NCBI GenBank assembly: GCA_027067955.1
Contig: JAMOUW010000083.1
Location: forward strand, 1 to 64,000
Length of the DNA: 64,000 bases
Source of the DNA: Thermaceae bacterium
GTDB lineage: Bacteria; Deinococcota; Deinococci; Deinococcales; Marinithermaceae
Reading direction: 5' to 3'
Shown piece by piece: positions 1-7,127 of this stretch; within the stretch, counting starts at the first letter, position 1, and the number at the start of each line of letters is the position of its first letter. The notes beneath the pieces were generated by a model that ran no database searches, had not been told where the DNA came from, and worked only from the letters and a program-made list of their open reading frames with translations. Made by a program: the position numbers and the translations under genes.

Positions 1-139
1 CGGCAACGACAACTACCTCACCGCCGCCTCCGACGGCGACGCCGGGGAGATTACCGGCAACGTCCTCAGCCTTACCGCCGAAACCAGCCTAGACCCCGGC
101 AGTGGGGGGCTGGTGTGTTATCGGGTGCGGCTGAGATAG
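1..139 (+). CDS. C-terminal tail of an unidentified protein (5' end outside window)
   Basis: An open frame runs from base 2 to a TAG at 137-139 and gives 45 residues ending CYRVRLR. The fragment is rich in Gly, Asp, Thr and Ser and alternates polar and hydrophobic residues, which suits a beta-rich exported or pilin-like protein, but that is only an impression. The next gene is convergent and ends 5 bases downstream, so this gene stops at a tail-to-tail junction. No family was recognised. Confidence 0.5.
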   Translation, partial: GNDNYLTAASDGDAGEITGNVLSLTAETSLDPGSGGLVCYRVRLR

Positions 140-144
140 CCGGT

Positions 145-936
145 TCAGGAGCCGCCAGCGTGGGGCAGTGCGGGCCAGACCATCAGGCTCTGCCCTGATT
201 TGAGTTCGTGCATGATTAGCAGTCCGGTGCCGAGCAGGAGAAAGCCTCCCAGATCTTCGGCGCCCCGTACGGGAAGCTTCAGGGTGCGGTTGCCAGCCCT
301 TACGTGAACGTGGTCGAACTTGCCGTAGTGCAGCCGCCAGGTTGACAAAAGCAGCTCGTCGATGTGGGCGTAAGGGGGCAGGGGATCTTCGATAGCCAGG
401 GTAAGGCGGGCGGTGTGGGGAGTGCGGTGTTCGACCTCTATCACACCCAGGCGGGCCAGGTGCCCCAAAATTGTCATGACAGTGCGCAGGGGGCGCTCGC
501 TGGCCACCGCAAGATCGAGTACGGAAATGGGCTTGCTGAGGCGGGTAAAAAGGGCCAGCTCGTCGGGGCTGAGCGTGAGGTGGCCCACGCTGCCACCCTG
601 ACCGAATTTGACCTTGTCGAAGGGGCTGACCTCCACCCGGTCGTCGAGACGGCGGATTGCCTGCAGCAGGTAATGATCGAGGTTCCGTTCCAGGGTGATT
701 TCGTCGGGCTCGGCGCCTTCTATGAAACGAAAGCGCCCCTCCTTGAGGAGAAGAATTTCCAGCATGGCTTCGTCGCCGCTCAGCGGACCCCAGCGGGCGT
801 GGGTCACCCGTGCGCCTTGCAGGTATACCGTTCCCTTCCCGCTAGAAGTTATCGTTTGGAATACCCCCTTTTTGCCGCCGCGCGCGAGGAGCTGCAGCAG
901 GTCAAGAGGCCCGAGAAGGGCGAAGGTTCCTTCCAT
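145..936 (-). CDS. DUF4388 domain protein
   Basis: A 263-residue protein whose first ~100 residues (MEGTFALLGPLDLLQLLARG..., then a GxGTVYLQGARVTHA stretch) match the DUF4388/PATAN pattern found in Deinococcus-Thermus, cyanobacterial and myxobacterial signalling proteins. A middle helical part (LSKPISVLDLAVASE, HLARLGVIEV) looks like a winged-helix fold. The frame is open further upstream, but the start at 936 is preferred: a TATAAC box lies exactly 6 nt before this ATG and the longer form would run through the fructosamine kinase gene. Function is unknown; a role in protein-protein signalling is inferred from the family. Confidence 0.75.
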   Translation of the reverse strand: MEGTFALLGPLDLLQLLARGGKKGVFQTITSSGKGTVYLQGARVTHARWGPLSGDEAMLEILLLKEGRFRFIEGAEPDEITLERNLDHYLLQAIRRLDDRVEVSPFDKVKFGQGGSVGHLTLSPDELALFTRLSKPISVLDLAVASERPLRTVMTILGHLARLGVIEVEHRTPHTARLTLAIEDPLPPYAHIDELLLSTWRLHYGKFDHVHVRAGNRTLKLPVRGAEDLGGFLLLGTGLLIMHELKSGQSLMVWPALPHAGGS

Positions 937-942
937 AACTAA

Positions 943-948
943 GTTATA
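943..948 (-). promoter_or_regulatory. -10 box of leaderless DUF4388 gene
   Basis: TATAAC on the minus strand, 6 nt before the ATG at 936. This spacing places the transcription start at or next to the start codon; no ribosome site is present. The -35 is not clear. Confidence 0.5.
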
Positions 949-956
949 TTTTACCG

Positions 957-1760
957 TTATATAAAGCCGTAGTGGTTTAAAGTGCGCCTGATTCCGGAAA
1001 GGTATCCTGCGCCAAAGAAGTGAAGGTGCACGAGCAGAAAGTAGAGCTGGTAGGCGGGAAGGGCCTCCTGTACTTCGGCGGACACTGGTCTGAGCTCCTC
1101 GTATGCCGACCAGAATGCAGGCGGGAAGCCACCGAACAGTCTCATCATAGCCAGATCCAGCGCGCGCTCGCCGCACCAGGCTGAAGGATCTATCAGCGCC
1201 GGACCGGAAGCCGTCATCAGCACATTGCCGCTCCAGAGATCCCCGTGAATCAGGGCCGGTCCTTCCGCAGGCCATTCGAAGGTATGGATGAAGCGCTCCA
1301 GGTGCCCGGCCAGGTCCGCCTGGGCTTTCCTGGTTGCTGCGAGCAATGGTTCCAGGCGATACTCCACCCAGTACGAGCGCCAAGACTTGCTCCGTCCTGG
1401 TGGTAGGGGAAAACGGCCAAGAAACACAGGATGGCTGCTGCCGTACGCCGCGGACTGTTTGCCGTGCAGATGGGCGAGCATGGTGGCCAGTTCTTCCCAG
1501 TTTTCGGTTCCCGGCGGCAAGTAGGAAAGGACTATTCCCTCTTCGCCCGCCCAGTAGACCGCGGGCGTGCGCGCGCCGGCGGCCGCCAGCAGCATGAGTC
1601 CGCGACCCTCCGCCGGGAACAGGCCGGGAGGGGGGCTGGGATGAGTTTTGACGACGTATTCCCCCAGCCGCCAGACCTGCCCCATGTCACCGCCGGAAAG
1701 CGGCTGCGGCGGTCCGGCGGCGCTGAGCCCGGCCAGGTGCAGTAGGGATTCAGGGCGCAT
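957..1760 (-). CDS. Fructosamine kinase family protein
   Basis: 267 residues. It has the aminoglycoside-phosphotransferase-like kinase fold of the fructosamine/ketosamine-3-kinase family: the Brenner-type loop IHGDLWSGN near residue 175 and the metal-binding LIDPSAWCGERALDLAM that follows. Such kinases phosphorylate sugars attached to amines so that early glycation products fall off, a useful repair at high temperature. The start overlaps the end of the phosphatase gene by 11 bp, so the two are probably translated from one message; a kinase next to a low-Mr phosphatase is a common pairing for ketosamine repair. Confidence 0.85.
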   Translation of the reverse strand: MRPESLLHLAGLSAAGPPQPLSGGDMGQVWRLGEYVVKTHPSPPPGLFPAEGRGLMLLAAAGARTPAVYWAGEEGIVLSYLPPGTENWEELATMLAHLHGKQSAAYGSSHPVFLGRFPLPPGRSKSWRSYWVEYRLEPLLAATRKAQADLAGHLERFIHTFEWPAEGPALIHGDLWSGNVLMTASGPALIDPSAWCGERALDLAMMRLFGGFPPAFWSAYEELRPVSAEVQEALPAYQLYFLLVHLHFFGAGYLSGIRRTLNHYGFI

Positions 1761-2226
1761 TGGCCTGTAACCAGATGTCCAGCCAGCGGCCTATGAGGTC
1801 TTCAAGTTCGATATAGGTTTGCTCGCATGCCCAGTCGTCCTGGTAATAAGGGTCGGTTATGCGGCCGCCGCCCCACGGTTTGGTAACCAGTTCCAGCCGG
1901 GCGCTGGCGTCTGCCGGGGCGTGGCGCTGGAGATCGAGCAGGTTTTCCTCGTCCATTCCCAGGATCCAGTGGTAGCTGCGATAATCCGCATCCCGGATCT
2001 GGCGGGCTGTATGCGGGAAGAGCGCGTTGTATTTGCGGAGCACCGCGTCCACGCGCGGGTCGTAGGTTTCGCCTTCGTGGTACCCCGCCGTCGCCGCGGA
2101 ATCAAATTCGAAGTGTTTTTCCAGCACGCGCTGGCGGACGAGCTTGCGGGCCGCTCCTTCGGCCAGGGGACTGCGGCAGATGTTTCCCAGACAAACGAAG
2201 AGGACGCGAGTTTGCGCCATGGACAT
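1750..2226 (-). CDS. Low molecular weight protein-tyrosine phosphatase family
   Basis: 158 residues. The P-loop is at the N-terminus, C12-LGNIC-R18-S, the CX5R(S/T) signature of the family, and the general-acid region DPYYQDD lies near residue 133. Members dephosphorylate phosphotyrosine; relatives beside fructosamine kinases are thought to act on sugar-phosphate adducts. A TATACT box ends 5 nt before the ATG at 2226, immediately after the upstream stop codon, so this gene may have its own leaderless transcript. An internal ATG two codons on is an alternative start. Confidence 0.87.
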   Translation of the reverse strand: MSMAQTRVLFVCLGNICRSPLAEGAARKLVRQRVLEKHFEFDSAATAGYHEGETYDPRVDAVLRKYNALFPHTARQIRDADYRSYHWILGMDEENLLDLQRHAPADASARLELVTKPWGGGRITDPYYQDDWACEQTYIELEDLIGRWLDIWLQANAP

Positions 2227-2238
2227 ATTTTAGTATAT

Positions 2239-3048
2239 TTACCGGATTCGGGCTAGTAGATCTTCCAGTGAAGCGCGGCTGAGCTCGCCGGTCTTGCGCG
2301 CGACAAGAGCGCCTTCGCGATTGAAGAAAAATGTGGTGGGGAAGCCGATTACGTTGAGTCGCGGCACCAGCAGACGGCCGGGGTCGAGCAGCGCGTGATT
2401 GAAGAAGAGGCCTTGCCGGTCCAGGAAGCCCTGCACCTGGCCTGCGGATTCGCCGGTGTTTACGAATACAAACGCGATCCCTGGATTGGCCGCTTCTGCT
2501 TCTGCCAGCATGGACATTTCACGGCGGCAGGGCGGGCACCAGGTGGCCCAAACGTTGAGCACTACGGGCTGGCCCTTGAAATCCGCCAGGTTGCGGGCGG
2601 CGCCGGAGAGGGTGGGAAGCACGAGGTCGGGAAGCTCGGCCTGTGCCGGTACCCGCACGGATGCCAGGGAAAATAGCGCTGCGGCCACCAGAAAACCGGC
2701 TGCGGCCGGCCAGAGCGCCAGGCGCAGTTCCAGAGACTGGCGGCGGAACAGCCAGACAGAGTAGAGGAGGCCGCCGAGAACCCCCCACAGGGGCGAGAAC
2801 CCACCTTGCCAGATGTAAAAGATACTGGCGGGGTTCTCACGGAATACGGGCCAGTGTCCGGCTACGTAGCCAACACGTGCGATAACGAGCCCTGCGGCCG
2901 TGGCGTTCCAGGCCCATGCGGACCATAGCGGTTCCTTCAGACGCCGGGACATCACCTCCGCCGTACTTAGAAAACCGGCAAGGGCCAGCACGGTGAACAG
3001 GCGGTCCAGGGGTATTACGAAAGGCCCCAGCGCTACGGCGTCCATCAA
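2239..3048 (-). CDS. TlpA-type thioredoxin with an Lgt-like membrane domain
   Basis: 269 residues. Residues ~10-130 hold four likely membrane segments, and the stretch RVGYVAGHWPVF...NPASIFYIWQGG resembles the core of prolipoprotein diacylglyceryl transferase (Lgt), though the catalytic half of Lgt is absent. Residues ~140-269 are a TlpA/ResA thioredoxin domain with C171-PP-C174 in WATWCPPCRREM, facing outward as a thiol-disulfide reductase. Its start overlaps the preceding gene end by 4 bp, so it is coupled to the tlpA-like gene at 3045-3551. Likely targets are extracytoplasmic, such as cytochrome c apoproteins or copper proteins. Confidence 0.8.
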   Translation of the reverse strand: MMDAVALGPFVIPLDRLFTVLALAGFLSTAEVMSRRLKEPLWSAWAWNATAAGLVIARVGYVAGHWPVFRENPASIFYIWQGGFSPLWGVLGGLLYSVWLFRRQSLELRLALWPAAAGFLVAAALFSLASVRVPAQAELPDLVLPTLSGAARNLADFKGQPVVLNVWATWCPPCRREMSMLAEAEAANPGIAFVFVNTGESAGQVQGFLDRQGLFFNHALLDPGRLLVPRLNVIGFPTTFFFNREGALVARKTGELSRASLEDLLARIR

Positions 3049-3551
3049 TGTGCCTCCGCGGGTTCCAGCAGGTGCTGCAGGTAGCGGAGAAGCTGTTCGT
3101 CGATGAGCGGGCCCCGATGTACGAAGAGGATGCGGCCACTCAGATCAATAAAAAAGGTTGTCGGCAGGCCGGTTACGCGATAGGCCCAGGCTACGTCTGC
3201 ACCGCCGTCCTGCACTATTGGAAACGTGATTCCGTAACGCTTCACGAACGCGCGGGCACTCTCACCGGGGTCCTGTACGTCCACGCTGACGAATGCCACG
3301 GCTTCGGAGTATTCCCTGAAGAAGCGCTCGAGCACCTCTGCCTCGAGCCGGCAGGGGCGGCACCAGCTGGCCCAAAAGTTGATGACCAGCGGTTTTTTAC
3401 CCAGGTAGTCGTTCAGATCGAACTGCCCGCCATCCAGCAGCGGGCCGTTGAAGGGGATAGCTTCGCTCGGCGGGCGGTAGGGAGGCGACGGTGTCGCCCA
3501 GACCGCTCCTAATAGCAATAGCCCTGATCCCCAAAGACCTAAACGCCTCAT
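3045..3551 (-). CDS. Exported TlpA/ResA-like thiol-disulfide reductase
   Basis: 168 residues. The chosen ATG at 3551 follows a GAGG ribosome site and starts a classic signal peptide (MRRLGLWGSGLLLLGAVWA). The thioredoxin fold carries C64-RP-C67 in NFWASWCRPC and a cis-Pro loop TGLPTTFFID. It is a periplasm-facing redox protein. A longer form from 3587 would put 12 polar residues before the signal peptide and is unlikely. It is the first gene of a two-gene unit, reading away from the copZ-csoR pair, with which it shares the intergenic region. Confidence 0.85.
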   Translation of the reverse strand: MRRLGLWGSGLLLLGAVWATPSPPYRPPSEAIPFNGPLLDGGQFDLNDYLGKKPLVINFWASWCRPCRLEAEVLERFFREYSEAVAFVSVDVQDPGESARAFVKRYGITFPIVQDGGADVAWAYRVTGLPTTFFIDLSGRILFVHRGPLIDEQLLRYLQHLLEPAEAH

Positions 3552-3726
3552 TATGACCTCGATGATACCAATGCCAAGATGGGACACGTTAGCTATTGCT
3601 GTCTAAGGTGAGAGCCTGCGGGCAAGAACAACCCGCGCGGGAGTTTCTGCCCTTGCTGGAATTTTTAGGTAAGGTCGCGGTCGGGCCGATGGTGCGGGTG
3701 CCGTAACAGTGCGGGGTTGCCCCGTG

Positions 3727-3757
3727 ACCCTCCCCGGGAGGGGTGGGTTATTATAAG
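3727..3757 (+). promoter_or_regulatory. copZ-csoR promoter with candidate CsoR operator
   Basis: A CCCTCCC-C-GGGAGGG inverted repeat (3728-3742) sits just before a TATAAG/TATTAT -10 region (3749-3757); a GTGACC at 3724 could serve as -35. GC-rich C-tract/G-tract palindromes of this kind are the usual CsoR target and here would block RNA polymerase until copper binds the repressor. Confidence 0.5.
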
Positions 3758-3773
3758 AACTGTGGAGGGAGCG

Positions 3774-3974
3774 ATGATCAAACTCGCGATAGAAGGCATG
3801 ACCTGCGAGCACTGCGTAATGGCGGTCAGGAGGGCGCTTTCCCGGGTAAGCGGCGTTGAGGCGGTGGAGGTGAACCTCGAGCACGGAGAAGCGCTGGTGC
3901 GAGGGGTGGTTAGCGCCGAGAAGCTGACGGCGGCGGTCGCGGATGAGGGTTATCAGGCCCGCCTGGTCGGGTAG
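3774..3974 (+). CDS. copZ: Copper chaperone CopZ (heavy-metal-associated domain)
   Basis: 66 residues forming a single HMA domain with C11-EH-C14 in the GMTCEHC metal loop, which binds Cu(I) between two cysteines. Start at 3774 is fixed by the GGAGGGAG ribosome site 3 nt upstream and by family length (65-70). The csoR gene follows after 9 bp, so both are made from one copper-responsive message. The partner P-type ATPase copA is not in this window. Confidence 0.9.
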   Translation: MIKLAIEGMTCEHCVMAVRRALSRVSGVEAVEVNLEHGEALVRGVVSAEKLTAAVADEGYQARLVG

Positions 3975-3983
3975 TCTGGGAGC

Positions 3984-4271
3984 ATGAAGACTCGCGTGCA
4001 TTTGCACCTGGATCCCGGGGCCCGCGCCGAAGCGCAGCGCCGGCTCAAGAGCGTGCGCGGTCACGTGGAAGGCATTTTGCGAATGCTCGACGAGGACGGC
4101 GTCTATTGCGTCGACGTGCTGAAGCAGATCAAGGCGGTGGAGGGGGCTCTGGATAAAGTAGGTGAGCTGATTTTACGCAGCCACTTGCGGGACCACGTGG
4201 TTACCGCGGCCCAGCGCGGCGACACCGACGAAATCGTCGATGAGCTGATGGAAGTGTTGAAGTATCGCTAA
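3984..4271 (+). CDS. csoR: CsoR-family metal-sensing repressor
   Basis: 95 residues, all-helical DUF156 fold. The metal ligands read C42, H67, H71, that is C-H-H rather than the C-H-C of Mycobacterium and Bacillus CsoR; C-H-H is what was reported for the Thermus thermophilus protein, which responds to Cu(I) and several other metals. It probably represses its own copZ-csoR operon through the palindrome at 3728-3742. The stop codon shares 4 bp with the convergent tlpA-like gene. Confidence 0.9.
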   Translation: MKTRVHLHLDPGARAEAQRRLKSVRGHVEGILRMLDEDGVYCVDVLKQIKAVEGALDKVGELILRSHLRDHVVTAAQRGDTDEIVDELMEVLKYR

Positions 4272-4753
4272 GGCCGCCAGGATATCAACCGCAACAGATC
4301 CTTTTCGAACACCGCGGCCTTCCGGTAGGGTCCGGGGTGATAGCCGATCACCGTGCCGTCGATGCCGATGAATATGGTGGTGGGTTTTCCGGTCACGTAG
4401 TAGGCCGCGGCCACCGCGGCAGTGCTGTCCTGAACGTTGGGAAACGTCCACCGGTATCTGGTCGCAAACTCTCGGGCCATCGTGGGGATGTCCTGTACGT
4501 TCACCCCCACGATGAGCAGACGGTCGCCGTAGACCTCATGCGCCTGCGCCCAGTAGGGTGCCTCCATGCGGCAGGGCGGGCAGTTGCTGGCCCAGAAATG
4601 CAGTGCTATGGGCTTCTTGCCCAGATGTGCGGCCAGGTCGAAGAAGCCGCCGCTGAGCGTGGGGCCCCGGAAGGTAGGGGCGGGGTGCCCGATGAGGCCG
4701 GCGGCCCAGACGGCCAGCAGCAGTGCGGCCAGCATAGCGGAAGCGCGTTTCAT
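4268..4753 (-). CDS. Exported TlpA/ResA-like thiol-disulfide reductase
   Basis: 161 residues. N-terminal signal peptide (MKRASAMLAALLLAVWAAG), then a thioredoxin domain with C58-PP-C61 in HFWASNCPPCRME and the cis-Pro segment TGKPTTIFI. It is the third TlpA-type protein within 2.6 kb and lies next to the copper genes, so a task in keeping copper-site cysteines reduced is plausible but unproven. It follows the CoA-disulfide reductase gene by 6 bp and is probably co-transcribed with it. Confidence 0.83.
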   Translation of the reverse strand: MKRASAMLAALLLAVWAAGLIGHPAPTFRGPTLSGGFFDLAAHLGKKPIALHFWASNCPPCRMEAPYWAQAHEVYGDRLLIVGVNVQDIPTMAREFATRYRWTFPNVQDSTAAVAAAYYVTGKPTTIFIGIDGTVIGYHPGPYRKAAVFEKDLLRLISWRP

Positions 4754-4759
4754 GCCGGT

Positions 4760-6091
4760 TTAGCGTGCCTGGTTGGCGGCGACCAGCAGGGGGTCCCAAA
4801 CGGGGCTGAAGGGCGGTGCGTAGGCCAGGTCGAGGGCCCGCAGGTCCTCGATGGTGCCCCCGCGATGGAGCAGGGCCGCAATCACGTCGATGCGCAGGGC
4901 GTCGTTGCGATGTCCGACCATCTGCGCTCCCAGCAGCCTTCCGGAAGCGGCCTCGTAGACCAGTTTCACGTAGAAGGGGTGCGGTTCGGGATAGTAGTGG
5001 GCGCGGTCAGCCGACTTGATCCAGACGCTTTTCGCGTCGAAACCGGCCTCCTTCGCGGCGCTCTCGCCAAGCCCGGTAAGGGCGACGGCGAGGTCGAAGA
5101 TCTTGGTAATGGAGCTGCCTACTACTCCCTTGAAACTCGCCCGGCCGCCGCCGATTACCGTTCCTGCGGTGCGACCGTGTTTGTTTGCTACGTCGCCTAG
5201 TGGCATCCAGTAAGGGTTTCCGGTGATCAGGTGCGTGCTCTCCGCGACGTCGCCGGCGGCCCAGACACCTTCCAGGTTGGTGCGCAGCTGTTCGTCGACC
5301 GCGATCGCCCCCGTAGGGCCGGTTTGCACGCCAATCGAGGTGGCCAGCTTAACGTTGGGGCGTATGCCGGTGGCAAGCAGCACCAGATCGGCGGGAATTT
5401 CGAACGCGCTGGTTTGCACCGCCTGCACCCGGCTGAGACCGGTGAAGCTCTCCACCTCGGTGCCGGTGACGACCTGAACCCCGTTCCTGGAGAGCTCCTC
5501 GCGTACGATTGCGCTCACCTCGGGGTCAGCGGCGGGCATTACTCGCTCGGCGAGTTCAACTATTGTTACCTGCTTGCCACGGGCGCGAAAGGCCTCGGCT
5601 ACCTCCAGACCCACGTAGCCCGCCCCAACTATCACGGCCCGCCGGGACCGGTGCAGAGCGCTCAGGAGGGCCTGACCGTCCTCGAGCTGGCGCAGGGTGA
5701 ACACGCCGGGTTGGTGTATGCCGTCTATCCGGGGCAGCAGCGGTCGCGCCCCGGTGCTTATGACCAGATGATCAAAGGGCTGCCAGAATTCCCGGCCCTC
5801 GTTAAGGTTGGCGACTTTGACGCGCCGCCCTTCGTAGTCCACCTCCACGACCTCGTGCCGTACCAGGGCGGTGACGCCCTGTTGTTTGAATTTTTCGGGG
5901 GTACGGGCCACGAGCTTTTCCACGTCGTCGATCCAGCCGGCCAGGTAGTAAGGCAGGCCGCAGGCGCCGTAGGAAACGTAGTGCGATTTTTCGAAGGCGA
6001 TGACTTCCAGTTCGGGGTCGGTGCGCTTGGCTTTGGCTGCGGCGCTCATTCCCGCAGCCACGCCGCCTATGACGACGAGACGCTTGCTCAT
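4760..6091 (-). CDS. CoA-disulfide reductase / FAD-NAD(P)H oxidoreductase
   Basis: 443 residues. It has two Rossmann dinucleotide sites: VIGGVAAGMSAAAKA at residue 7 (FAD) and VIVGAGYVGLEVAEAF near 160 (NAD(P)H). The single redox cysteine is C44 in SYGACGLPYY, the hallmark of CoA-disulfide reductases and related NADH oxidases; there is no CxxC pair as in glutathione reductase. It should reduce CoA disulfide or persulfide in the cytoplasm. A TAGACT box 6 nt before the ATG, overlapping a GGAG site, would allow a leaderless or very short-leader transcript. Confidence 0.87.
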   Translation of the reverse strand: MSKRLVVIGGVAAGMSAAAKAKRTDPELEVIAFEKSHYVSYGACGLPYYLAGWIDDVEKLVARTPEKFKQQGVTALVRHEVVEVDYEGRRVKVANLNEGREFWQPFDHLVISTGARPLLPRIDGIHQPGVFTLRQLEDGQALLSALHRSRRAVIVGAGYVGLEVAEAFRARGKQVTIVELAERVMPAADPEVSAIVREELSRNGVQVVTGTEVESFTGLSRVQAVQTSAFEIPADLVLLATGIRPNVKLATSIGVQTGPTGAIAVDEQLRTNLEGVWAAGDVAESTHLITGNPYWMPLGDVANKHGRTAGTVIGGGRASFKGVVGSSITKIFDLAVALTGLGESAAKEAGFDAKSVWIKSADRAHYYPEPHPFYVKLVYEAASGRLLGAQMVGHRNDALRIDVIAALLHRGGTIEDLRALDLAYAPPFSPVWDPLLVAANQAR

Positions 6092-6100
6092 GTCTCCAGT

Positions 6101-7090
6101 CTACTGACTGGATCGTTTAAGCGCCTCCCGCAAGGCGGAGATCGTGGAAGGAAGCCCGGCGTCGATCGAGCGCGGAGAGAAGCCGAGCTGGGTGCGCGCC
6201 TTGCGGTTGCTGGCGGTGTAGCTGACACTGGCCAGGCGCAGGGCCTCCGAAGTGTAACGGGGGGGTAGCTTCGAATCGAAGGGGCGGACCAGGTAGCTGG
6301 CCGCCTTGAGCAACGGGGCGGGCACGGGTACCAGCTGCGAGCGCGAACCGGCGATTTCGCGAGCGCGCTGCATTACCTCCACGAGGGTTGCCGGCTCTCC
6401 GCTGATGTTGTACGCCTCTCCAGGCATCCCCCACTCCATTGCCAGAACGTGGGCTTCCACCGTGTCGTCGATGTGCGACCAGCAGTAAACGGTATCGGCG
6501 GGCAGAAACAGCAGGGGACGGTCCTGCAGCAGATCGCGCAGCAGGCTCCCGATGGCGCTGGGGTCGCCCGGTCCGAAGACCAGTCCCGGCAGCACCGTGA
6601 CGAGGGGCAGCCCCGACTCGGCCTGGGGGAGCGCCACCTCGTAGTAAGCCTTCCACATGCTGCGGTCGAAAGCGCTGGCCCAGCCAAGCTCGGCGCCGTT
6701 GTAGAAATAGTTTTCGTCCACGAGCTGGCCGCGGGTGTCACCGTAAATGGCGATGGTCGATGTATAGACTATCTTGAATACCTTGAGATCTCCCGCAACT
6801 TCCAGTACGTTGCGGGTGCCCTCGAGGTTTAGGCGTTCTCCGGCGGGGTTGCTCCGTCCAATACCAAACCAGCTGGCTGTGTGAAACACGCCGTCCACAC
6901 CTTCCATGGCGGGCTTCAGGCTGTCGCGGTCGGTAACGGAGCCCGAGAATACTTGGGCCCCCCTCTTTTCCAGAGAGGCCAGAGATTTGGGCTTGCGGGT
7001 GAGGACGCGCACCTTGTGCCCGTCCGCGAGCAACCTACGAGCCAGACGTTTGCCGATGTAGCTAGTGGCTCCGGTGACGAGGTAGGTCAT
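6101..7090 (-). CDS. NAD-dependent epimerase/dehydratase-like protein (atypical extended SDR)
   Basis: 329 residues. The N-terminus has the extended-SDR nucleotide motif TGATSYIGKRLARRLL, followed by the DVxG-type region GVDGVFHTASWFG and the active-site strand YTSTIAIYG. The usual YxxxK is not seen: the matching place reads WKAYYEVALPQ, so the lysine is missing. That argues for an atypical SDR that binds NAD(P) but may not do standard redox chemistry. A CATACT box 5 nt before the ATG suggests a leaderless start. The substrate is unknown. Confidence 0.8.
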   Translation of the reverse strand: MTYLVTGATSYIGKRLARRLLADGHKVRVLTRKPKSLASLEKRGAQVFSGSVTDRDSLKPAMEGVDGVFHTASWFGIGRSNPAGERLNLEGTRNVLEVAGDLKVFKIVYTSTIAIYGDTRGQLVDENYFYNGAELGWASAFDRSMWKAYYEVALPQAESGLPLVTVLPGLVFGPGDPSAIGSLLRDLLQDRPLLFLPADTVYCWSHIDDTVEAHVLAMEWGMPGEAYNISGEPATLVEVMQRAREIAGSRSQLVPVPAPLLKAASYLVRPFDSKLPPRYTSEALRLASVSYTASNRKARTQLGFSPRSIDAGLPSTISALREALKRSSQ

Positions 7091-7127
7091 GCCCTAGTAT
7101 GTCATGGACGACCGGCGCAGGGGAATA

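Noticed and set aside
3603-4064. Minus-strand frame over copZ
   Set aside because: Antisense of copZ-csoR; contains no recognised domain.
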